DNA from: an uncultured Collinsella sp.
GTDB lineage: Bacteria > Actinomycetota > Coriobacteriia > Coriobacteriales > Coriobacteriaceae
Length of the DNA: 48,127 nt
NCBI GenBank assembly: GCA_937958315.1
Contig: CALFGH010000149.1
Location: 1-48,127 of the forward strand
Direction of reading: 5' to 3'
Shown here: piece by piece, positions 24,796 through 32,769 of the stretch
Layout: each line of letters opens with the position of its first letter
Position numbering within the stretch: position 1 is the first letter of the stretch
Translations under genes and position numbers: made by a program
Notes under the pieces: generated by a model
The model's database searches: none
Seen by the model: only the letters and a program-made list of their open reading frames with translations
Told to the model about the DNA's origin: nothing

Positions 24796-25500
24796 CTATC
24801 GGGTTGCCTGGGCAAGTTGCGCCAAGCTGCAGCCCTGCTGATAGACAAAGGTGAGGTATTGAGTGCAAGCGCGGTAGGCGTCAAACATTGCAAGCGCTTG
24901 CTCGACATTCGTGTAGACCTTCCAGGCCCCAAAGACCTTGTAGTTCTCGCCGCGCTGGACGATAAACTCGTGTACGTCGTCGTAGGGGTATCCAAGGAAG
25001 TAGCCTATTTCGTGCGGAAACTCGCAGGTGCAGTCGTTGCTGCAGCTAGTTTGCTGGGGTAGTGCGCATCGAGTCTGGTTACAGGCGCATTCCGCGACGT
25101 TATTGCTCGCGAGCGTGATGCGTGATGCCAAATGCACAAGGCATGTCGAAAGGTCTCTCGTGTCGTAGCCTTCCGAGGCGAGCGCCGTTTGGGCGCGAGG
25201 ATCTGCGAAATAGGTGGTGAGGCTTTTGGCTCGGTACATATACACGAGCGCTCCGCAGGGCCGCCAGACCAAAACACTCAGGTGGATGCCGAGCGGGTCA
25301 AGCTCGCGGTTGCACTGGGCGATAACGTTGAGCAGGCGTGCTCGGCGCTCTGCGATGGTTTCGGTTGCGACCGAGCCGTCCCCGTGGGCGTAGGTGCCTG
25401 GATAGGTAAAGAGCGATGCCGGCTTGATGCCCGCGAGCGTGGGAGAGCAGTTGCGCACGACTGCCGCCTGAAACGTTGGGATGTCTATGGTTCGAGTCAC
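24796..25500 (-). CDS. DUF3793-family protein
   Basis: A 234-residue cytoplasmic protein. The C-terminal half carries the family hallmark FPHEIGYFLGYPYDDVHEFI, then GENYKVFGAWKVYTN and YRACTQYLTFVYQQG. A Cys cluster (CACNQTRC, CSNDCTC) just before it suggests a metal or Fe-S site and is larger than I would expect. The function of the family is unknown, but it often neighbours flavodoxin and iron-uptake genes. The start is a GTG with AAGGAG 5 nt upstream on the minus strand. A weak IdeR/DtxR-like TTAGCCTA lies at 25525-25532. Confidence 0.82.
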   Translation of the reverse strand: MTRTIDIPTFQAAVVRNCSPTLAGIKPASLFTYPGTYAHGDGSVATETIAERRARLLNVIAQCNRELDPLGIHLSVLVWRPCGALVYMYRAKSLTTYFADPRAQTALASEGYDTRDLSTCLVHLASRITLASNNVAECACNQTRCALPQQTSCSNDCTCEFPHEIGYFLGYPYDDVHEFIVQRGENYKVFGAWKVYTNVEQALAMFDAYRACTQYLTFVYQQGCSLAQLAQATR

Positions 25501-25628
25501 GGCGCTCCTTACGGATCTAAACTGTTAGCCTAGGAAAACTTATACACGAAAGTAAGCCATGGTCAACAAAAAAGTTTGAAGCGGGAAACTAATTGACCGA
25601 ACGGACATGATTTTGGGTTAAGATGGGG

Positions 25629-25645
25629 ACACCCCATGGGGGTAT
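25629..25645 (+). promoter_or_regulatory. CsoR-type copper operator
   Basis: Read on the minus strand this is ATACCCCCATGGGGTGT, matching the known CsoR pattern TACCC-N5-GGGTA with one change. It lies just downstream of a possible promoter (TTGACC 25593-25598, TAAGAT 25619-25624, 20-nt spacer) and 30 bp before the start of the metal-binding protein gene. Inference: copper-responsive repression. Confidence 0.6.
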
Positions 25646-25674
25646 CTAGATAGTGCTACTTGAAAGGGGAACGC

Positions 25675-26058
25675 ATGAGTGACTTGCTCAACCCTGCGAA
25701 TCTCATCGTGCTGGCTGTCATTGCCGTCGGCATGTTTTTTGGACTGCGTCGCATTGCCGCTTCGACACACGGGAAGAGTTGTTGCAGCGATGGTACGAGC
25801 GGCAAGAAGGCCAAAAAGGTTGTTGTGGTGGATACTGATGCATCGCACTATCCCTATAGCGATGAGCTGCTCATCGGCGGTATGAGCTGTGACGGCTGCG
25901 CTCAGAACGTGGCCAATGCCCTCAATGCGCTGGACGGCGTGTGGGCAACGGTGACGTATGCGGATCACACGGCACGTGTGCGCTCTAAACAGCCGATCGA
26001 TCGCGGTGCTCTCGTGGCCGCCGTGAAAGACGCGGGCTACTACGTCATGACGCTGTAA
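25675..26058 (+). CDS. Membrane-anchored heavy-metal-associated (HMA) protein
   Basis: A 127-residue protein with one N-terminal membrane helix (about residues 9-24), a Lys-rich linker with a CC pair (C36, C37), and a C-terminal HMA domain whose GMSCDGCAQNV motif supplies C72 and C75. HMA domains of this type carry copper(I) or similar metals. No P-type ATPase is next to it, so it is not part of a classical cop operon here. AAAGGGGA precedes the ATG, and a CsoR-type operator lies in the promoter. It could be a copper sink or a chaperone at the membrane. Confidence 0.88.
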   Translation: MSDLLNPANLIVLAVIAVGMFFGLRRIAASTHGKSCCSDGTSGKKAKKVVVVDTDASHYPYSDELLIGGMSCDGCAQNVANALNALDGVWATVTYADHTARVRSKQPIDRGALVAAVKDAGYYVMTL

Positions 26059-26084
26059 GCGCCGCCTTGGATGCATTTCCTTGT

Positions 26085-26522
26085 CTAGGCTCGTCCGCGC
26101 AGTTCGATGTCTTGGATGTCGTCAAAGTCGATGGCGATGTCTCGGAGCTTGAGAAGCTTGAAGGCGGGGAGCGCCTCGTCGAGGATGCCGGTGCGGCTGC
26201 GATAGCCGTATGTATCGTAATAGGTGACACGAACCAAGTCGCCACGTTTGAGACCCTCGAGCTTTTTAGAAAGCACGAGGGCTTTTTCTTCCGTGAGCTC
26301 ACGTTTTGGCTCGACGGTGATTTCCTGCTTGCGCACGAGTTCGTAGTATCCCGTGAGGGCGGCAAAGGGCATAAACTGTGCAGCGCGGTTGGCGCGCACG
26401 GCACCGTTGGCTGTGAGGTTGGGGTTGGCGGCGCGGCGTCTGCCCTCGGGGTCCGCCAGGCGCTCGAAGGCGGTCGGCGGGCGCACGGGCTGTTGTTTGG
26501 GTTTAGGCACGGTGTCCTCCAA
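26085..26522 (-). CDS. YolD-like protein
   Basis: A 145-residue protein of the YolD family, recognised by the segment NRAAQFMPFAALTGYYELV followed by a C-terminal small domain (DIAIDFDDIQDIEL). YolD proteins are usually encoded with Y-family polymerases in Gram-positive bacteria and are thought to assist them. Here the start overlaps the polymerase stop by 20 nt, indicating one LexA-controlled operon. Confidence 0.88.
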   Translation of the reverse strand: MEDTVPKPKQQPVRPPTAFERLADPEGRRRAANPNLTANGAVRANRAAQFMPFAALTGYYELVRKQEITVEPKRELTEEKALVLSKKLEGLKRGDLVRVTYYDTYGYRSRTGILDEALPAFKLLKLRDIAIDFDDIQDIELRGRA

Positions 26523-28008
26523 CTTGGTCGTTGCGTTCGCGCGCGGTGGCGCCGGCGGTAAAGCTTAATCCCTTGACGAGCGCGTTCTTGCCGTACTTGC
26601 CTTTCACAGCCAGGACGGCGCGCGCCAGGTCGCGCTCGCGCTCATCGGCCTCGACATCGCTAAACAGATCGATAGTGGCAAATTCCTCGGGCATGAGGTT
26701 GCCAAAGCCCAGGTTGATTCGCTTGACCGGTCGTTTAGGGTCGACCGTTTGCGCCCAAAGGTCATCGAAATAGCCCATGATCTTCTTAAACGAATTGGTG
26801 CGCTCGGGCAGCTTGCGCGAGGCGTTGGAGTGCGCAAAGAGCGCGGCATAGCCACCACGCGGTTTGCCGCCATGCTCTCCCACAAAGATGCCATCGATTG
26901 CCTGCGCTTCGCGCACCAGGCGACGCCTTTCGTCATCGCACTGGTCGGGCTTGGGCGCACGGGGTGCGAGCTCGGGGCCGGCGGTTGCGGTGGGTTCGAT
27001 ACTCGATGTGCTCGAGCGCAGGTGGCCGCATCCGTCCACATATTGCGCTGTACCGCTGGCGCCGAGGCGGCGTATGTCAGCGCGCTCGCTCGCGTAGCCC
27101 ACAAAGAGCGAGATGCTGTCACATACCACGTGCTTATCGACCAAGTCCAGCACGGCACTGTCGACCATCTCGCGCAAGACGGTGTAGGCCTGCTCGTAGG
27201 CATAGCCCTTCGAGAGCACCTGTCCTGTGGTGGTCGAAGTTGCTTGCGGGCGATAGGCTTGGATATCGGCGATGGTTGTCGGCTCGCGTCCGAAGGCGTG
27301 GTCGATGAGATACTCGGCATTGACGCCGAGCTCGTCGTAAAGCAGGTTTTCGTCGAGCGCCGCGACGCCCATCAGATCGTAGACGCCGTATTTTTCGAGT
27401 CGTGCTGCCACGCCGGGGCCGATGCCCCAGATATCGGTGATGGGACGATGGGGCCAGATTTCCTTGCGAAAGGTCTCGTCGTCGAGTATGCCGATGCGGC
27501 TGGGTACGTGCTTGGCGGTGATATCGAGTGCAACCTTGGCCTGGAATAGGTTGGGGCCGATGCCGACCGTCGCCGTGATGCCGGTGCGCGCCAAGACCTC
27601 GTCGCGCAGCGTGCAAGCGAACCCTTCCGCATCGGTGTGATAGAGGTCCAGATAGGGCGTCACGTCGATAAAGCACTCATCGATGGAGTAGACGTGCACG
27701 TCCTGGGGGCTGACGTATTCCAGATAGATGCCGTAGATTTGCGCCGACACCTCCATGTAGTGCTGCATGCGCGGCACTGCTTTGATGTAGTCGATGCCGT
27801 CGGGAATCTCGAACAGACGGCAGCGGTTGTGAATACCTAAGTCCTTCATGCCCTGCGTGATAGCGAGACAGATGGTCGTGCGCCCGCGCGATTCGTCGGC
27901 AACGACCAGGTTGGTGGTGAGCGGATCGAGCCCACGGTCGACGCACTCGACGCTGGCATAAAACGTCTTGAGGTCGATGCAGATATAGGTGTGCTGCTCG
28001 TGCGCCAC
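26503..28008 (-). CDS. Y-family DNA polymerase (UmuC/DinB-like)
   Basis: A 501-residue translesion polymerase. Catalytic acidic residues are in CIDLKTFYASVE and VYSIDECFID, followed by finger and thumb segments (DIWGIGPGVAARLEKYGV, a helix-hairpin-helix) and the little-finger domain. The size and YolD partner match UvrX/UmuC-type proteins of Gram-positives rather than short DinB. The GTG at 28008, with GGAGGA upstream, is preferred over an ATG at 28020 that lacks a ribosome site. Its promoter carries LexA boxes, so it should be induced by DNA damage. Confidence 0.92.
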   Translation of the reverse strand: MAHEQHTYICIDLKTFYASVECVDRGLDPLTTNLVVADESRGRTTICLAITQGMKDLGIHNRCRLFEIPDGIDYIKAVPRMQHYMEVSAQIYGIYLEYVSPQDVHVYSIDECFIDVTPYLDLYHTDAEGFACTLRDEVLARTGITATVGIGPNLFQAKVALDITAKHVPSRIGILDDETFRKEIWPHRPITDIWGIGPGVAARLEKYGVYDLMGVAALDENLLYDELGVNAEYLIDHAFGREPTTIADIQAYRPQATSTTTGQVLSKGYAYEQAYTVLREMVDSAVLDLVDKHVVCDSISLFVGYASERADIRRLGASGTAQYVDGCGHLRSSTSSIEPTATAGPELAPRAPKPDQCDDERRRLVREAQAIDGIFVGEHGGKPRGGYAALFAHSNASRKLPERTNSFKKIMGYFDDLWAQTVDPKRPVKRINLGFGNLMPEEFATIDLFSDVEADERERDLARAVLAVKGKYGKNALVKGLSFTAGATARERNDQVGGHRA

Positions 28009-28019
28009 GCGTCCTCCCA

Positions 28020-28080
28020 TCAAACACATGTTCTTATCGAATACCTGTTCGATAATACCTGCTCGACCGGACACCGTCAA
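28020..28080 (-). promoter_or_regulatory. SOS promoter with two LexA-box candidates
   Basis: On the minus strand TTGACG (28075-28080), 17 nt, TATTAT (28052-28057). One LexA-like box, TCGAATACCTGTTCGA (28037-28052), touches the -10 and covers the start, matching 11 of 12 fixed positions of TCGAAC-N4-GTTCGA. A second, weaker box (28020-28035, 9 of 12) lies directly downstream. Confidence 0.78.
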
Positions 28081-28231
28081 AACCTGTCCCTTTTTGGCAA
28101 GTATGGTCGCGCGGCTTCATCGGGGTATTTAACGCAGCCCTAAAGAGTGTGAAACAGCTCGGAAAACCTCGCTTCGTAGCATGAGCCTAGCGATTGGTGC
28201 CACCTACATGCACGGAAGGGTTGTGGAAACG

Positions 28232-28756
28232 ATGGTCAATTATGGGTTTGGTATGCCGACACGCCTTGTTGCGGATGGAGACGTGGCTCGCTGGTGTGGA
28301 CGACTGGTCGCTCACTACGGTGGCACCAAGGCGCTGGTGGTGCTAGGCGGTGACAAACATACGCGTGATGAGCTCGTCTCGGCGGCACTCAGCTCGCTTG
28401 ATCGAGCTCTGCTCGAGCGCGTGCTTTTTCGCTGCGGCTCGGTTGAGGGCGACGGGGGAGACGAGCTGATCGACGAAGCCGTGGCCCTGGCGACCGACGA
28501 AGGCGTGGACTTTGTCCTGGCGATCGGCGATGCCGATACTGCCGGCTTTGCGCGCGAACTCGCGCGTCGCATGGCGGCGCTCGATGCCGGCGAAGACGGT
28601 TTTGTCCCTTATGGATGTATTGTCTCGGAGGGCAAGGTGCCTGCCGTCGCGGGAGCCGGCGAGGTTCCCGTTTTTGCCATTATCGCGCCCGAACTGCTGG
28701 AGGGCATCGGGTCTCCTTTGCGTGAGTTGCTCGGTAGCGTCTGCGCCGCGGCCTAA
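28232..28756 (+). CDS. Protein resembling only the N-terminal domain of iron-containing alcohol dehydrogenase
   Basis: A 174-residue protein. VNYGFGMPTRLVADGDVARW, then GTKALVVLGGDKHTRD and GVDFVLAIGDADT follow the nucleotide-binding domain of group III Fe-alcohol dehydrogenases (full length ~380). The C-terminal helical domain with the iron-binding His residues is absent, and the frame ends cleanly in a stop without a downstream remnant. It may be a degraded gene or a stand-alone domain. The ATG at 28232 has GGAAGGG 11 nt upstream; ATGs at 28181 and 28208 are alternatives. Confidence 0.6.
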   Translation: MVNYGFGMPTRLVADGDVARWCGRLVAHYGGTKALVVLGGDKHTRDELVSAALSSLDRALLERVLFRCGSVEGDGGDELIDEAVALATDEGVDFVLAIGDADTAGFARELARRMAALDAGEDGFVPYGCIVSEGKVPAVAGAGEVPVFAIIAPELLEGIGSPLRELLGSVCAAA

Positions 28757-28766
28757 TATTTGCCAT

Positions 28767-28830
28767 AAAAGGACGGGTTATTTTTGGTTGGTAAAGCGTT
28801 TGACCTGCAAAAATAAGCCTGTCCCTTTTT
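28767..28830. repeat. Imperfect inverted repeat, possible terminator
   Basis: Left arm 28767-28786 and right arm 28808-28829 pair over about 20 bp with two bulges and one mismatch, ending in TTTTT. It lies between the Fe-ADH-like gene and pgi. A 13-base piece of the right arm (CCTGTCCCTTTTT, 28818-28830) recurs at 28083-28095. Confidence 0.65.
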
Positions 28831-28955
28831 AATCGGTTGCCGTTTGGGGGCCGATTGGCAACGCTCGCTGATTGTAGTCTTGACCTGCGCTAGAATAGTG
28901 GCATCTGAATGTCCGGGCGCATGGAGGCGTGCGCCCGTATGCTGAGGAGGACTCT

Positions 28956-30650
28956 ATGGCAACTGTTGCCGCACCTATCGATGCTACGTCGACTGCCGCT
29001 TGGAAGGCACTCGAGGCTCATCAGGAGAAGCTTGAGGCCGATGGTATCGACCTCAAGGCCTGGTTCGCCGCCGATGCCGAGCGCGTGAACAAGCTGAGCT
29101 TTGACGCCGGTGACCTGCACTTCGACCTATCCAAGAACCTGGTGACCGACGAGACCGTCAAGCTGCTGTGCGATCTTGCCCGCGAGGTGAAACTCGAGGA
29201 GCGCCGCGACGCCATGTTCTCCGGCGAGCACATCAACACCACCGAGGACCGCGCCGTCCTGCACACCGCGCTGCGCCGTCCGGCAAGCGAGAAAGGCCAG
29301 CTCATCGTCGACGGCCAGGACGTCGTCGCCGACGTGCACGAGGTCCTCGATCGCATGTATGCCTTCGCCGAGCGCGTGCGCTCCGGTGAGTGGAAGGGCG
29401 TTACCGGCAAGAAGATCGAGCACCTGGTGTCCATCGGCATCGGCGGCTCCGATCTGGGCCCGGTCATGGCCTACGAGGCTCTGCGTCCCTACGCCGACGC
29501 CGGTATCGACTGCCGCTACATCTCCAACATCGACCCCAACGACCAGGCCGAGAAGCTCAAGGGCCTGGATCCCGAGACCACGCTCGTGATTATCGTCTCC
29601 AAGACTTTCACCACGCTCGAGACCCTCACTAACGCTCGCGAGGCCAAGACCTGGATGCTCGAGCAGCTCAAGGCTCAGGGCGCCATCGACGGCTCCGATG
29701 AGCAGAACGCCGAGGCCGTGGCCAAGCACTTCGTCGCTGTTTCCACCGCACTCGAGAAGGTCGAGGCCTTCGGCATCGACCCCGCTAACGCTTTTGGTTT
29801 CTGGAATTGGGTCGGCGGCCGCTACTCCGTCGACTCTGCCGTGGGCCTGTCGCTGATCGTCGTGCTCGGTCCCGAGCGCTTCCAGCAGTTCCTCGAGGGC
29901 TTCCACGCCATCGACGAGTACTTCTGCAACACGCCGCTCGAGAACAATGCCGTCGCGCTGATGGGCCTGCTCAACGTCTGGTACGTCAACTTCTTCGGTT
30001 CCAAGAGCCACGCCGTGCTTCCGTACTGCCAGTATCTGCACCGTTTCCCGGCCTACCTGCAGCAGCTCACCATGGAGTCCAACGGCAAGCATGTCCGCTG
30101 GGACGGCAGCGCTGTGACCTCCGATACCGGTGAGATCTTCTGGGGCGAGCCCGGCACCAACGGTCAGCACGCCTTCTACCAGCTGCTGCACCAGGGCACC
30201 GTGGTGGTCCCGGCCGACTTTATCGCTTTCGCCAATACCGCCAACCCTGCGACCGACAGCGGTCAGGACGTGCACGAGCTGTTCCTGGGCAACTTCCTGG
30301 CCCAGACCAAGGCGCTTGCCTTTGGTAAGACGGCCGATGAGGTGCGCGCCGAGGGTACGCCCGAGCAGATCGTCCCGGCCCGCTGCTTTGAGGGCAACCG
30401 TCCGACGACCTCGATCTTCGGCGACACGCTGACCCCGTTTGCGCTCGGCGAGCTCATCGCCCTGTACGAGCACATCGTATTTGTCGAGGGCACGGTCTGG
30501 GGCATCGACTCCTACGACCAGTGGGGCGTCGAGCTGGGCAAGCAGCTTGCCAAGCAGATTACCCCTGCCTTCCACGACGACGCCGCCAAGGCCGAGCAGG
30601 ACGCTTCGACTCAAGCGCTTATCGAGTTCTATCGCGCGCATCGCAAGTAG
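28956..30650 (+). CDS. pgi: Glucose-6-phosphate isomerase
   Basis: Interconverts glucose 6-phosphate and fructose 6-phosphate in glycolysis. The 564-residue protein belongs to the long form. Active-site segments include VSIGIGGSDLGPVMAYEAL, VIIVSKTFTTLET, FWNWVGGRYSVDSAVGLS, the ESNGKHV loop and the C-terminal GVELGKQLAK with the catalytic-type Lys. TGAGGAGG lies 5 nt before the ATG; an in-frame ATG at 28929 is less supported. It is monocistronic with its own terminator. Codon use is strongly biased, as expected of a highly expressed gene. Confidence 0.97.
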   Translation: MATVAAPIDATSTAAWKALEAHQEKLEADGIDLKAWFAADAERVNKLSFDAGDLHFDLSKNLVTDETVKLLCDLAREVKLEERRDAMFSGEHINTTEDRAVLHTALRRPASEKGQLIVDGQDVVADVHEVLDRMYAFAERVRSGEWKGVTGKKIEHLVSIGIGGSDLGPVMAYEALRPYADAGIDCRYISNIDPNDQAEKLKGLDPETTLVIIVSKTFTTLETLTNAREAKTWMLEQLKAQGAIDGSDEQNAEAVAKHFVAVSTALEKVEAFGIDPANAFGFWNWVGGRYSVDSAVGLSLIVVLGPERFQQFLEGFHAIDEYFCNTPLENNAVALMGLLNVWYVNFFGSKSHAVLPYCQYLHRFPAYLQQLTMESNGKHVRWDGSAVTSDTGEIFWGEPGTNGQHAFYQLLHQGTVVVPADFIAFANTANPATDSGQDVHELFLGNFLAQTKALAFGKTADEVRAEGTPEQIVPARCFEGNRPTTSIFGDTLTPFALGELIALYEHIVFVEGTVWGIDSYDQWGVELGKQLAKQITPAFHDDAAKAEQDASTQALIEFYRAHRK

Positions 30651-30682
30651 TCGCTGCTGTTAACGCGTCGCGCCTTATAGTC

Positions 30683-30718
30683 AGGGGCCCGTATCCTATC
30701 GGATGCGGGCCCCTTTGC
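30683..30718 (+). terminator. Terminator of pgi
   Basis: A 14-bp stem with one G-T pair (30683-30696 with 30701-30714) and a 4-nt loop, followed by TTTGCTTTG. Confidence 0.85.
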
Positions 30719-30791
30719 TTTGCCGTGGTCCCGGGGCGCACGGCCTTTGTGGAACATCGCCGGGGCGCCGCGCGCTGCGAGAACCCTGCGC

Positions 30792-32096
30792 CTAGATCTC
30801 GGTCTCCGCATGGCCTCGCTGCGCCTCGGGCAGCTCCCCGTAGAGCGGATGGTCTTCGAGCCTAAAGCGCTCGACCTGTTCGGGAGTGCGACCGCGTACA
30901 AAGAGCCACGAGCGATCGATCGGCGTCGCCATGAGCGTGCTGGGCAGTGCGTCGGCGCGGTCGGAAAACACCCGGGCGTTCTCGGGATCCTGGAACGCCA
31001 GCACCAGATGCGTGTCGCAGTTGCCCATGATGGAGCGTGCGCGTGCCTCGCCATAGAGCGCATCGAGCTGGTTGGTCGACTGCAGCAGCAGCGTTGCCCA
31101 GATGTTGCGGCTTCGGATAATCGAGAGCACGTTGTCGATCTGGGGGATCTGCAGATTTGCGAAGTCATCGAGCATAAAGCGCACGGGCACGGGCAGGCTG
31201 CCGTCGGGCTGCCTATCGGCCTCACGAATGAGGCCCATAAACGCCTGCGAAATAAAGAGGCCGGTCAGGGGATCGAGATTGCGGTCAATATCGCTCACGG
31301 TTACAAACAGGGCGCAGGGGGTGTGTCCCATGGAAGCGAAGTCCACCTGATGGCACTGACGATAGAGCCGTGCCGCACCGTCGAATCCCAGACACATGAC
31401 CTTTTCGGCAAGGATGCCGACGATGCTCGCGTGCATGCGCTCGGCATTTTGCGTAATGGCGTAGCGCCGCCATAGCGAGAGGGCATAGCTTTGGGGGTCG
31501 GTCGTGATCAGGTCGTCAAACAATCGACCCGTGGCACCGTCCTGCAGGTGCTCGATCAGCTTGATGACCGAGCTGATCGTCTGCTCGTCGGCGGGTAGCT
31601 GTTCGGTGACGTAGGCGATAAGACACGACAGCAGGTTTGCCGCCGCATGATCCCAAAAAGGCTGGTTGTTGTCCTCGATGGGGCAGATGGCCTTTGCCAC
31701 CGAGAGGATGTCCTGCTGGTTGGGCCTGCCGTCCGCCTTGCGGCGAATGTGCCTCAGGGGGTTGTAGCCGCAGCGCTCGATGCCGGGCGCAAGGACCGGG
31801 ACGGTGTTGAGGTCGGCGAAGTTGAGACATTGCACGCGGTAACCGTGGGCTGCCAGCACGGGTCCCACTTCGCGACAGAGCGTGCCTTTGGTGTCGAGCA
31901 CGATGTAGCTTGCGTTCATTTGCAGCAGGTTGGGCTTGAGGACGTTTCGGGTCTTGCCGGCTCCCGAGGGGCCGATCACAAGTGCATTGTTGTTGAGTCC
32001 CGTTTGGCGGGTGTCGCAGGAAAGCGTTCGATCCTTGGCGAGGATGGTGGACGATGCGGACTCAGATGCGGCGAGGCGGCTGGCGAGGTTAGACAT
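30792..32096 (-). CDS. VirD4/TraG-like coupling-type ATPase, short form
   Basis: A 434-residue ATPase resembling the soluble part of type IV coupling proteins, which feed DNA or protein to a secretion channel. Walker A is GPSGAGKT (residues 42-49), then SYIVLDTKGTLCREVGPVL, a Walker B-type FMLDDFANLQIP, and LLLQSTNQLDALYGEARARSIM. Unlike full-length members (~600 residues) it has no N-terminal membrane helices. AAGGAGG precedes the ATG. The start overlaps the ClpP-like gene by 8 nt. No relaxase, VirB4 or pilus gene is nearby, so its partner machinery is unknown. Confidence 0.85.
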   Translation of the reverse strand: MSNLASRLAASESASSTILAKDRTLSCDTRQTGLNNNALVIGPSGAGKTRNVLKPNLLQMNASYIVLDTKGTLCREVGPVLAAHGYRVQCLNFADLNTVPVLAPGIERCGYNPLRHIRRKADGRPNQQDILSVAKAICPIEDNNQPFWDHAAANLLSCLIAYVTEQLPADEQTISSVIKLIEHLQDGATGRLFDDLITTDPQSYALSLWRRYAITQNAERMHASIVGILAEKVMCLGFDGAARLYRQCHQVDFASMGHTPCALFVTVSDIDRNLDPLTGLFISQAFMGLIREADRQPDGSLPVPVRFMLDDFANLQIPQIDNVLSIIRSRNIWATLLLQSTNQLDALYGEARARSIMGNCDTHLVLAFQDPENARVFSDRADALPSTLMATPIDRSWLFVRGRTPEQVERFRLEDHPLYGELPEAQRGHAETEI

Positions 32097-32706
32097 GGGC
32101 GACCTCCTTGGTGGTCGAGAGGATTTCGTGGGCAAAGCCGAGCTCGACGGCGCGCTCGGCCGAAAGGTAGGTGTCTTTTGCAGTGAGGGACTGGATGCGC
32201 TTGGGCGTGAGGCCGCTGCGGTCCGAGAGGATTTGCGTGAGGGTCTTGCGGGTCTGCATGAGACGCCGGCTGGTTTCCTGCAGCGCAAGTGCCGAACCGC
32301 CTGCCCCCTGGGGGATCAGTGGGTCGTGAATCATGAGCTCTGCATGGGGCGCCATACGGCGATCGTCGCCGCCCATAAAGATCACGGCGCCCATGGACGC
32401 GGCGAATTCCAGGCAGACGGTGCGGATGGGGCACGATGCGAGGCGCATGGCGTCATAGATCGCAAGACCCGATCGCACGCTTCCGCCGGCGCTGGCGACA
32501 AATATGGTGATGGGACGGCTGGGGTCGGTGGCATCGAGCAGGCGGATCTGCTGGCATAGGTCGTGAGCCATCGGGGTTTCGATGTTTCCCATGACGGAGA
32601 GCTCGCGACGGGCGAGCATCTCATCGTAAACGCTGGTGAGCGTGATACCTCGGGCGGATTCACGCATGGTGAGGGGGCTGATGATGGGGGAATGATTGGT
32701 GTCCAT
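32089..32706 (-). CDS. ClpP-like serine protease
   Basis: A 205-residue peptidase of the ClpP (S14) family. The triad is intact: S104 in FAASMGAVIF, H127 in ELMIHDPL and D178 in AKDTYLSAERAVELG, and the GGSVRSGLAIYDAM oxyanion region is present. It is divergent from housekeeping ClpP and lies in an operon with a coupling-type ATPase rather than with ClpX. ClpP-like proteases occur on mobile elements and phages, where they can mature structural proteins. AAAGGAG lies upstream of the ATG. The likely partner is either the VirD4-like ATPase or a cellular Clp unfoldase (inference). Confidence 0.88.
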   Translation of the reverse strand: MDTNHSPIISPLTMRESARGITLTSVYDEMLARRELSVMGNIETPMAHDLCQQIRLLDATDPSRPITIFVASAGGSVRSGLAIYDAMRLASCPIRTVCLEFAASMGAVIFMGGDDRRMAPHAELMIHDPLIPQGAGGSALALQETSRRLMQTRKTLTQILSDRSGLTPKRIQSLTAKDTYLSAERAVELGFAHEILSTTKEVAHV

Positions 32707-32769
32707 GAGGACTCCTTTCTGTTGGTTGTGTTGTGGAATAGGATTGTTGCCCGCGGAGGGGCTGGCGGG

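Noticed and set aside
25525..25532. IdeR/DtxR box before the DUF3793-flavodoxin genes
   Set aside because: Only the central TTAGCCTA matches; about 11 of 19 positions fit, too weak to call.
29127..30641. A 504-codon open frame antisense to pgi
   Set aside because: Shadow of a highly biased gene; no start signal and no motif.
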